Below, in pieces: positions 24,610 to 31,332 of a stretch of 34,582 bases of DNA. Within the stretch, counting starts at the first letter, position 1, and the number at the start of each line of letters is the position of its first letter. Source of the DNA: an uncultured Bacteroidota bacterium (GTDB lineage: Bacteria > Bacteroidota > Bacteroidia > Chitinophagales > Chitinophagaceae); the NCBI GenBank assembly GCA_903839875.1, contig CAIMDZ010000014.1, positions 1-34,582 on the forward strand, given 5' to 3'. Both the position numbers and the translations under genes were made by a program. Under the pieces are notes generated by a model, which was not told where the DNA came from, made no database searches, and saw only the letters and a program-made list of their open reading frames with translations.

Positions 24610-25863
24610 TTATGCGAAAACTTTATATAATTGTGCTTTTGTCATGTCAAGTTCTCCATTTCTTAATTTCGTATTTATTGATGTAAACAAATTGCTATGC
24701 CTATCATTACCTGTTTTTACAATTTCCGATAATTCATACTCATTAGCCGGTATATCGTCTATAGGCATATCACCCAAATTTCGATGTATTTGTTGTGCAT
24801 CGTTCATATACTCTTTAAAAGGCGAAATATTTGGCAAAGCTGCGTTATAATAGTCGGCAATAATAAATGGCACAACGATAGATATTGCATTTTCGTTTGA
24901 TGAATTTATGCTCCTATTAAAAGTCATATTTTTTTTAATGAAGTCGTATTTACCGTCAAATTCAGATTGATTTTTGTTCTTTGCCAATAATCTACCTCTT
25001 GTTTTATAAGAATCGAATGCAACAGAATTACGTTGTAGAAAAACGTCAATTGATTTTGATAAATATGCATAGGATAATGCAAGTGCTTTTGAATACATAG
25101 TAAAATCAGATACATTGTATTCAATTAATACTAATGCCAAGCATTGACCAACTGCATCTGAAAATGGTGTATTGTAAAATTCAGCATTATAAAATAATCC
25201 AAATTCAGCTCCTTTCAATAGTATCTGCTTTGCTTTATTTTTATCTCCTAAAATAAAAAAGTGAACGCCAAGGTCATATAAAATTTGTGGGTGTTCAAAA
25301 TCTCCAATTTGACTATAAATGCTATTAAGCTCTAAAATGCCCTTTGCGTTACAAATACGTGCACTTAATTCCAATATATCAGTGTACGAATACGTTTTAT
25401 TTGTCGCAATTTTTTTATTTGAATCTACACTGTTGGATATTTTAGAATATACAATCTCAATATTTCTATCAAACATTTGCAAAGTAACTTTGTCTATATC
25501 ATTTTTTGAAATAGATAATATAAGCCCATAGTCTGCAAACGAATTACCCATTTGGTCAAGACCATAACCTCGAAGTTTAATTTGATTCGCCGTTTGCTCA
25601 GTTACCTTCATTTGTTTTGGAGCCATCTGTATATTGTCACCCCAAACAGGGTGATTTCCGTCCAAATTATATATTGTAACGGTATAACCCTGCCCACCTG
25701 AAATATTTGTTTGTATTCTTATGCCTCGCCAACAATCATAGTTATGACCCGATACATCCTTACCGTCTTGGTAACGAATATGGTCGTTTGAAATGACTTT
25801 ACAATCGGTAAGGTCAATTGTGGTTTTTTCTTTTTCTGATTTGAAAAAATCGAATAAGCCCAT
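24610..25863 (-). CDS. Hypothetical protein with MGLFDFFK N-terminus and TPR-like repeats
   Basis: The 417-residue protein starts MGLFDFFKSEKEKTTIDLTD. Residues about 15-150 look like a beta-rich domain with DCWRGIRIQTNISGGQGYTV and a WGDNIQMAPKQMKV segment. Residues about 165-260 form helical, Sel1/TPR-like repeats (ILYDLGVHFFILGDKNKAKQ). The C-terminal part is also helical, with no signal peptide or membrane span. The family is not recognised. Its neighbour on the 3' side shares the N-terminal motif, so the two probably act at the same site. The upstream 72-aa gene is 43 bases away. Confidence 0.65.
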   Translation of the reverse strand: MGLFDFFKSEKEKTTIDLTDCKVISNDHIRYQDGKDVSGHNYDCWRGIRIQTNISGGQGYTVTIYNLDGNHPVWGDNIQMAPKQMKVTEQTANQIKLRGYGLDQMGNSFADYGLILSISKNDIDKVTLQMFDRNIEIVYSKISNSVDSNKKIATNKTYSYTDILELSARICNAKGILELNSIYSQIGDFEHPQILYDLGVHFFILGDKNKAKQILLKGAEFGLFYNAEFYNTPFSDAVGQCLALVLIEYNVSDFTMYSKALALSYAYLSKSIDVFLQRNSVAFDSYKTRGRLLAKNKNQSEFDGKYDFIKKNMTFNRSINSSNENAISIVVPFIIADYYNAALPNISPFKEYMNDAQQIHRNLGDMPIDDIPANEYELSEIVKTGNDRHSNLFTSINTKLRNGELDMTKAQLYKVFA

Positions 25864-25896
25864 TGCTAATATTTTTGTATGCGTAGATTTTCTATT

Positions 25897-25918
25897 GAAA
25901 AGCTATTTATAGCTTTTC
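25897..25918. repeat. Near-perfect hairpin at the 3' end of the 72-aa gene
   Basis: GAAAAGCTAT and ATAGCTTTTC pair over 10 bp around a 2-base centre. The structure overlaps the stop of the 72-aa gene and lies between it and the MGLFDFFK gene. No T run follows on the minus strand, so attenuation or RNA processing is as likely as termination. Confidence 0.55.
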
Positions 25919-26125
25919 AAAATTCAATTTTTCAATTTCCTTCCCGATAATTTGGGATAATTCCTCGGTAGAACCCTTTGCTACCCATTTCCCATTTACT
26001 TTTTCAATTATTGTGTGTATTGCACCAATAACAATGCGATTAAAGTTTTCGCCTTCACTTCTTTGATGTATTTCCACATCATATTTTGTGTCATTAAGTT
26101 CAAGTGTTTTCTTAATTATGTTCAT
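25907..26125 (-). CDS. Small hypothetical protein, first gene of the MGLFDFFK set
   Basis: A 72-residue protein starting MNIIKKTLELNDTKYDVEIH. It has two N-terminal strands, then GENFNRIVIGAIHTIIEKV and a C-terminal helix (STEELSQIIGKEIEKLNFEKL). No signal peptide, membrane segment or DNA-binding motif is seen. Similar in size to small regulators or immunity proteins, but nothing in the sequence fixes a role. It is divergent from the small gene at 26411. Confidence 0.5.
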   Translation of the reverse strand: MNIIKKTLELNDTKYDVEIHQRSEGENFNRIVIGAIHTIIEKVNGKWVAKGSTEELSQIIGKEIEKLNFEKL

Positions 26126-26293
26126 GATTTTGTTTTTTTATTGCAGCTAATAATAAGCTCTAAATGCAACGCCTCCATGCATATATAGCATGGTATAGAA
26201 GGCATCAAAAATAATATTTTTTGCCAACTTTTATGTTAAAACGACTTTTTTCAATTGTCGTCAACTGGCTTTCTACTAAATCCACCTCACCGC

Positions 26294-26338
26294 TTAACGT
26301 TCGTATCGTTTAACGTAATAATCTCTACCGTTTATCGC
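26294..26338. promoter_or_regulatory. Repeated TTAACGT/CGTTTATCG sites in a divergent promoter region
   Basis: TTAACGT occurs at 26294-26300 and 26310-26316, spaced 16 bases. A related CGTTTATCG lies at 26329-26337. The repeats lie in the 285-base gap between divergent small genes, a natural place for a repressor to bind. The gap holds no gene of its own that I can see. Confidence 0.35.
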
Positions 26339-26398
26339 TATAAATGTGTTCAACTGTCTTTAAAGAAGCTTGCTTTCTAAACCACTCTTTGAAAAACG

Positions 26399-26406
26399 TA
26401 CATTTG
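26399..26406 (+). promoter_or_regulatory. Candidate -7 box (TACATTTG)
   Basis: TACATTTG matches TAnnTTTG and ends four bases before ATG 26411. If transcription starts 6-7 bases downstream, the ATG at 26411 would be at or before the transcript start, and the internal ATG at 26432 would then be the true start. Confidence 0.35.
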
Positions 26407-26410
26407 ATTT

Positions 26411-26662
26411 ATGGAAGAGCCATTTTCAATCATGGTAATTTATCAGGGTCAGGAGTATAGTTTTGATGCAAGATTGGCGACTATGGGATACACTCATAAA
26501 TTTTACGTCATGATCAATGGAATGGAGGTGATCTATGAGCCTGATGAAGAGCGTAATTACCGTGCGATATTGAATGACATAGGCCAGGGCGCAATAAAAG
26601 ACAGCGATATTGAATTAATAAAAGCTGTTGGCGATAAAATAGAATTAATCCGGCAATCATAA
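26411..26662 (+). CDS. Small hypothetical protein
   Basis: An 83-residue protein with an IMVIYQGQEYSFDARLATM strand pair, then HKFYVMINGMEVIYEPDEER and a C-terminal amphipathic helix. The second half, with its D/E-rich turn followed by Y-R-A-I-L, resembles small Bacteroidota proteins of unknown function. An alternative start at ATG 26432 would remove seven residues. It stands between the MGLFDFFK set and the AbiE operon, and no role is inferred. Confidence 0.55.
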   Translation: MEEPFSIMVIYQGQEYSFDARLATMGYTHKFYVMINGMEVIYEPDEERNYRAILNDIGQGAIKDSDIELIKAVGDKIELIRQS

Positions 26663-26804
26663 AAACCAACTTTAGTAGCCAGTTTACCCGGTATCAGTTT
26701 GCTAACCATTTGAGAGTGGTGGTAAATGCCCCCTGCCGTCCTAAAAATCTTGCTCTATTCAACTCTTATCAAGAAATGTTTTATGTTATGTTAGTCAAAA
26801 AAGC

Positions 26805-26812
26805 TACCTTTG
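26805..26812 (+). promoter_or_regulatory. -7 box (TACCTTTG) of the abiE operon
   Basis: TACCTTTG is an exact TAnnTTTG match 58 bases before the AbiEi start. A transcript start near 26819 would fall inside the inverted repeat at 26815-26838. No strong -33 TTG is seen. Confidence 0.55.
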
Positions 26813-26814
26813 AT

Positions 26815-26869
26815 AACCTTTTTAGCGAACAAAAGGTTTGTTTCAAGGGATTCAATCGAACAAAAGGTT
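26815..26869 (+). promoter_or_regulatory. Probable AbiEi operator
   Basis: AACCTTTT (26815-26822) and AAAAGGTT (26831-26838) form a perfect 8-bp inverted repeat around an 8-base spacer, directly over the predicted transcript start. The extended half-site GAACAAAAGGTT (26827-26838) is repeated at 26858-26869, 31 bases on, close to three helical turns, ending at the base before the ATG. AbiEi antitoxins studied elsewhere repress their promoters by cooperative binding to inverted repeats. Confidence 0.6.
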
Positions 26870-27667
26870 ATGAACGATCAGGCCGACATATCAAATGCAA
26901 TTAACCCGCAGCTTTATTTAATCAAGCTACTGGATGATTATGAGATAAATATTTTCATGCTTAATGATATTGAGAAGCGTGTTAATTACTCCTTTGCAAA
27001 CATACAGGACATAGCAGAAAAACTTGTGCAGAAAGGGTTGCTAAAGCGGATTGAGAGGGGGAAGTATTGCCGCCATAATTTCAATGATGAATGGGTTATT
27101 AGTAATTACCTGATAAATGATGGCGTAGTGGCTTATTGGTCTGCACTAAACAGGCATGGCTTAACAGAGCAGTTCGCTAATACTATTTTTGTACAAACAG
27201 CAAAGGAGAAAAAGGGCAAAAGTGTTTTTGGAGTTGATTACAAATTTATCCATGTTGCGAAAAGAAAACTAACCGGATACAAGATGTATGGCTACGGCAA
27301 TAACCAGTACCGTATGACAGACATTGAAAAAACAATTGTTGACTGTTTTGATTTGCCGGAATATTCAGGCGGCTACGCTGAATTATTGCGGGCGTTTAAT
27401 AGTGCGGTTTTAGATGCAAACCAAATGGTTGTGTATTGTAAGGCAGTAAATAACATAGCAGTTACCAAGCGCATTGCTTTCCTCGCAGAGTATCTAAAGA
27501 AGCCGGATTTTGATGTTTTTTTCAAATATGCAAAGCCGTTGGTGAATGGGAAGTATAACCTGCTTGACCCCATAGGATTGGATACTGGTGAACATATTAG
27601 CCAATGGAAAATCCGGCTAAATATAAGTAAGGACGAAATATCAGAAATATGTAATAAGATTTATTAG
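26870..27667 (+). CDS. abiEi: AbiEi-type antitoxin (winged-helix transcriptional repressor)
   Basis: From MNDQADISNAINPQLYLIKL the protein is 265 residues. The N-terminus forms a winged helix-turn-helix (FSFANIQDIAEKLVQKGLL type segment, then RIERGKYCR in the wing). It is followed by the AbiEi domain with VVAYWSALNRHGLTEQ, YRMTDIEKTIVDCFD and PEYSGGYAELLRAF motifs. AbiEi is the antitoxin and autorepressor of the AbiE phage-abortive system and neutralises AbiEii without a stable complex (type IV). A longer start at 26810 would begin in the promoter-operator and is rejected. The stop is one base before the AbiEii ATG. Confidence 0.85.
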   Translation: MNDQADISNAINPQLYLIKLLDDYEINIFMLNDIEKRVNYSFANIQDIAEKLVQKGLLKRIERGKYCRHNFNDEWVISNYLINDGVVAYWSALNRHGLTEQFANTIFVQTAKEKKGKSVFGVDYKFIHVAKRKLTGYKMYGYGNNQYRMTDIEKTIVDCFDLPEYSGGYAELLRAFNSAVLDANQMVVYCKAVNNIAVTKRIAFLAEYLKKPDFDVFFKYAKPLVNGKYNLLDPIGLDTGEHISQWKIRLNISKDEISEICNKIY

Positions 27668-27668
27668 G

Positions 27669-28553
27669 ATGATTTTACAAAGAGAAATAGCTGCAATAGC
27701 TTTACAAGCAGGCGTATCAAAGACTACAATTGATAAAGATTGGGTATTAGGCCATTTTATTGATGCCATATTTTCGGTTAAGGAATTAAAAGACATACTA
27801 ATTTTCAAAGGCGGTACTTGCCTGAAAAAATGTTACTACCCGGATTATCGGTTCTCAGAAGATTTAGACTTCACTGCAACCGACCCGAATTTCGACCTTA
27901 CACCAGACCTGTTTAATAAGGTAACAGCCTTAGTTATTGAAAGAACAGGGATGGCTTGCCAGATAGTATCTTTCCGGGATTTGGTTTTCAAAGATGTGAA
28001 AACAGGCTATGAAATAATCGTAAAATATTGGGGTGCAGATCATCAGTTTAATTCAGCCGTACCTCCATTGGAACGATGGCAGACGAGCATAAAAATTGAA
28101 ATCATACTATACGAATTGCTTTTGTTTAAGCCAGTACGGAAAAAAATGATACATCCATACTCAGATGAATTATCTGAAAATGGAGATAGTATTCCTTGCT
28201 ATTCGCTGGAAGAAGTAATGGCGGAGAAAATCCGGGCATTGGTACAACGTAGATATACTGCACCACGGGATTATTATGATATTTGGTATTTGAGCAGCAA
28301 TTACAAAGAGTTGAACAATAAAGAGATTGTTGAGGGTTTTCATAAGAAAATGAAGTACAAAAACCTTGAGTTTACAGGGATAGATCAATTGATAAACCCT
28401 AAAAATGAGCACATTTTAAAACAGAACTGGCTGAATAGCTTAGGTCACCAAATTGCCAAAGACAGGTTAGCAGACTATGCGGGGGTTATTGCAGAGGTGC
28501 AAAAGTATTTCGAGGAAATTTTTTCTGAATCAGAATATCAATCTCGCTATTAA
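27669..28553 (+). CDS. abiEii: AbiEii nucleotidyltransferase toxin
   Basis: The 294-residue protein belongs to the nucleotidyltransferase AbiEii family. The active-site motif is intact: IFKGGTCLKKCYYPDYRFSE continuing to DLDF, where GG and S/C-x6-10-D-x-D hold the nucleotide and metal. Further family motifs are SIKIEI and LEEVMAEKIRALVQRRYTAPRDYYDI with the conserved K and R-x-x-A-R-D-x-Y-D. AbiEii/MenT-type enzymes attach nucleotides to tRNA 3' ends or GTP, arresting growth during phage infection. It is translationally coupled to AbiEi, with which it forms a toxin-antitoxin operon. Confidence 0.9.
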   Translation: MILQREIAAIALQAGVSKTTIDKDWVLGHFIDAIFSVKELKDILIFKGGTCLKKCYYPDYRFSEDLDFTATDPNFDLTPDLFNKVTALVIERTGMACQIVSFRDLVFKDVKTGYEIIVKYWGADHQFNSAVPPLERWQTSIKIEIILYELLLFKPVRKKMIHPYSDELSENGDSIPCYSLEEVMAEKIRALVQRRYTAPRDYYDIWYLSSNYKELNNKEIVEGFHKKMKYKNLEFTGIDQLINPKNEHILKQNWLNSLGHQIAKDRLADYAGVIAEVQKYFEEIFSESEYQSRY

Positions 28554-28885
28554 ATCCCTGATAAAAAAGCCTTGAAATATCTTCTCCGTTTTCCCGGATA
28601 GGCATAAGAATGACGTCAACAAATGTCTCTTGACATCAGTCTGACGTCTAAAATGTAACGTCTAATACATACAATACAGTGCACATTGACCACATTATTG
28701 CATGGGATAAAGGAGGTGAAACCGTTTATGAGAACCTGCAAGCCCTTTGCTCAGTATGCAATATCGGCAAGAGCAACCTTGATTTCATGGCAGAATAACC
28801 CTTACCAATATAAGAAAGCAACGATAATTCTTGCTGTAGCTCTCAGGAGCATGGGTAACCTGTAATTAATGCAATTTTTCTCCCA
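28554..28885. other. Intergenic region with HNH remnant and ACGTC repeats
   Basis: Upstream of the HNH remnant the motif TGACGTCA, TGACGTCT and TAACGTCT recurs (28611-28663). Otherwise the 330 bases hold only the remnant. The last part before 28886 shows nothing I can identify. Confidence 0.4.
28652..28798 (+). pseudogene. C-terminal remnant of an HNH endonuclease
   Basis: The plus frame ending TAA 28796-28798 reads VHIDHIIAWDKGGETVYENL, then QALCSVCNIGKSNLDFMAE. This is the HNH motif with the second zinc-binding CxxC: D-H-I-x-x-W-x-x-G-G, N-L and C-x-x-C-N. The first CxxC and the upstream part are missing, as a TAA closes the frame just before 28652. Motif-rich but truncated, so a decayed nuclease gene rather than a functional one. 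It lies between the AbiE operon and the helicase operon and shows past turnover of nuclease genes here. Confidence 0.8.
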
Positions 28886-29431
28886 TCAGCTATATGATTG
28901 GCTATGATTTTGCCTTACATCATCCTTTGTCAAAGCTGCCATTGTTTGATCGTAGAGTCCAATTAATTTCCTTGCAGAAATAGGGTTTTCGGGGTCTCCA
29001 ATTAATAAATCCATATTATCATAATCCAACCCATCCGGGCTTCTATTAGAATTGACAGGTTTTTTCTTTCCGGCTTCTTCCATCTTTGCATTAGGCATTC
29101 TTACAATTGCTAACAGTTTCTTTAACTCTGTTGCCTTTTCTATAAACGATGAAGAAAAACACTTTTTAGCTTGGCAAATTGTTCTAATTATTTCGTAGGC
29201 TCCCAAAGTCCACAGCCACATTAGCATTGAAGCACGATCAATAAACTCATGGTGCAGTATGTGGGTATTGGAAAATGCCTTATCAAGGTTTTCAGTTATT
29301 TCATCGGATATAGAAAGTAGTACATTGTTACGACCAGAAAGGTAAAATGAAAATGCTAACAATGGTTCTTTCGTAACCATTTCTTCCCATGATGGATTAA
29401 TGAGTACTGTTTGAAATCTTTTTTTAGTCAT
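28886..29431 (-). CDS. Small helical hypothetical protein, last gene of the helicase operon
   Basis: A 181-residue protein. The centre is strongly helical, with EFIDRASMLMWLWTLGAYEI followed by IRTICQAKKCF, and a basic K/R segment near residues 100-130. The tail is acidic and ends ARKLIGLYDQTMAALTK. The R-x-x-x-x-x-H-type motif of HEPN domains is not present. No family is recognised. It is 25 bases downstream of the nuclease-like gene and presumably the last gene of the four-gene transcript. Confidence 0.65.
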   Translation of the reverse strand: MTKKRFQTVLINPSWEEMVTKEPLLAFSFYLSGRNNVLLSISDEITENLDKAFSNTHILHHEFIDRASMLMWLWTLGAYEIIRTICQAKKCFSSSFIEKATELKKLLAIVRMPNAKMEEAGKKKPVNSNRSPDGLDYDNMDLLIGDPENPISARKLIGLYDQTMAALTKDDVRQNHSQSYS

Positions 29432-29456
29432 CTACAATTGAGTTTCTACGATTGAT

Positions 29457-30488
29457 TTATCCAATCAATAATCCGCCAGTAAGCGAGGTATAAGGATAAA
29501 ATTCAGGCATATATCCGCTAAATCCATTTTCTGTTACCCACATTTGTCTGTTTGGGCGGAACAAGTCTTTAGAAAGTGGTATTATCGCATTGGGATTATG
29601 GTAAATGCAAAAACCCTCACTCCATGTTTCAATATGTTCCCCTGAACCAACATAGTATTGAAAATATGCAACTTTTTCTGGCGTGTAATAAGTTCCCGCT
29701 CGAAATAAAATTACGTTTTTATTACTATACCCAATTTGGCTACCCATTCTATTGAATTTGTCAATATTACCAGTATTTGTAAAAATAATTGCACTGATAT
29801 TTTTTGATTCATCTAAATTGAAAAACCCATACGGTATTGTCTTCCCATCATGAGTATATTCTTTAATAAATTCATTTTTGTAAAGAGGATTGCCGTTTTT
29901 ATCAAGTTCCTGAGATGTAACGAAACCATATAAATACGATACTATTTTATAATCTGGAAAATAGTTTGCGTGGGAGTGATGAAAGGATTCTATTGCGAGT
30001 ATTAAGGGCTTGCCCTTGATGTGGTCTTTTTCCCAATATTTTTTTTTAAGTTTTGAATATAATGCACTACCAATTTTTATGGTCATCTGATCTATTAAAA
30101 ATCTTGATGCAGCTTTTTGTTCTTCTGGATTTTTAAAATTTAATGCTTTTGAGACAAGTTTTTCTGTTTCTTCATCATTATCCGATGGGTTAGAAGTAAC
30201 GGCCTCAACTGCTATTTCTAACCCATCCTTTACTATAAAAAAATCTGGATTAGCATTTTCTCTTTTGATAGCAAAATTGTTTTCTTTAAAAAATTCAAAT
30301 AATAAAATTTCCCACAGGCGTTGATTAAACCCTGTAGTTTGGAATTGTTGAGCTAAATTTCCATCAATATCATTAAATTCTTTAGAAATTTCTGTAATTA
30401 ATTGATATGCTGGATCATATCCTGCATCGTGAATGAGCTTTTTGAATAGTGGATGTAACTTGCTGTCTTCAACAATTTGTTTCGTCAT
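29457..30488 (-). CDS. Putative PD-(D/E)XK-like nuclease
   Basis: The 343-residue protein shows a restriction-endonuclease-like N-terminal region: FNQRLWEILLFEFFKEN (Glu60) followed by NPDFFIVKDGLEIAVEAVTS, giving Pro81-Asp82 and Glu95-x-Val97. This is the PD...(D/E)xK layout, with the expected lysine replaced by valine, so catalysis may need a different residue or be lost. The second half contains aromatic-rich strands and GYFNLDES-like turns with no recognised domain. It is 22 bases downstream of the coiled-coil gene in the same operon. The nuclease call is tentative and rests on this motif and its neighbours. Confidence 0.5.
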   Translation of the reverse strand: MTKQIVEDSKLHPLFKKLIHDAGYDPAYQLITEISKEFNDIDGNLAQQFQTTGFNQRLWEILLFEFFKENNFAIKRENANPDFFIVKDGLEIAVEAVTSNPSDNDEETEKLVSKALNFKNPEEQKAASRFLIDQMTIKIGSALYSKLKKKYWEKDHIKGKPLILAIESFHHSHANYFPDYKIVSYLYGFVTSQELDKNGNPLYKNEFIKEYTHDGKTIPYGFFNLDESKNISAIIFTNTGNIDKFNRMGSQIGYSNKNVILFRAGTYYTPEKVAYFQYYVGSGEHIETWSEGFCIYHNPNAIIPLSKDLFRPNRQMWVTENGFSGYMPEFYPYTSLTGGLLIG

Positions 30489-30510
30489 AGCCCTCTTTTT
30501 ATAATAGCGA

Positions 30511-31332
30511 TCATGGTTTTATGATTAGTTTTATAACAATAATTGTCGCTACAATCAACGTCCATGTAATATATGTGAATACCTGTTGTCTTTTACCTGC
30601 TGAGTTCATACTTGCAAGTAAAATGTTTTGTGATTCTTTTTGACGATCTGTAATATCTTTTAACCTATCTGTAATGTTCCTTTCTAAGTTGTCCAGTCTG
30701 CTTTGAGTTGACTGAATGCCAGTCATAATGCCGGCGATATTAGCATCCAGCTTTTCCATGCGTGTCGAAAAATTAATATCCTTCAACGCCTTAACTACTG
30801 CATTATTACTTTCCTCTACTGCTGCTTGAACTTTTGCAGCATACTCCGTGTTCTTTTGATGAACATTTGCCAAGCCTGTTTCTATTTTGACCTTGGAACT
30901 ATCAATATTGGTTTTGGCTCCATTTATTATTGTTTCAAGGTTTTTGAATTTGGTATCAAAATCAACTTTTGTTATTGCCTTAGAAGCTAATTTCACTTCT
31001 TCAAGTGAAACCTTTAACCCTTGCTCAATTTCCTTAATAACCTCATCAAGTCTTAGCTCAATAGTATTTAATCTTTTGGGGAAGTCAACCGAACTCACCT
31101 TTTCGGATAAAACTTTTACATCTGAGAGAATTCTCTCAAAACCGTCATATACAGTCTGAATTTCTACAATTTTTTCAAGATGATAGTTTTCCGCTTCCTT
31201 AATAGTATTTACCGCAATATCAACACTTACTTTGGCTGCTTTCAAATAATCAACACTTGATTTAAAATCTTTTAATTGTTGCTCTAATATAGTAAGTTCA
31301 CCAGCAACTTTATTGAGAATGTTATTAGCCAT
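30511..31332 (-). CDS. Long coiled-coil protein with C-terminal membrane anchor
   Basis: The 273-residue protein is nearly all heptad-rich helix (for example LEQQLKDFKSSVDYLKAAKV and MEKLDANIAGIMTGIQSTQS) and ends with a single membrane segment FTYITWTLIVATIIVIKLII. The N-terminus has no signal peptide, so it is probably tail-anchored with the coiled coil in the cytoplasm. It overlaps the helicase gene by 8 bases, indicating coupling. It might tether the helicase or sense membrane state. The layout recalls membrane-anchored coiled-coil defence components, but no family is recognised. Confidence 0.75.
   Translation of the reverse strand: MANNILNKVAGELTILEQQLKDFKSSVDYLKAAKVSVDIAVNTIKEAENYHLEKIVEIQTVYDGFERILSDVKVLSEKVSSVDFPKRLNTIELRLDEVIKEIEQGLKVSLEEVKLASKAITKVDFDTKFKNLETIINGAKTNIDSSKVKIETGLANVHQKNTEYAAKVQAAVEESNNAVVKALKDINFSTRMEKLDANIAGIMTGIQSTQSRLDNLERNITDRLKDITDRQKESQNILLASMNSAGKRQQVFTYITWTLIVATIIVIKLIIKP

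Noticed and set aside
28886-29431. HEPN ribonuclease for the small helical protein
   Set aside because: It is helical, but the R-x4-6-H catalytic motif of HEPN domains is not visible.
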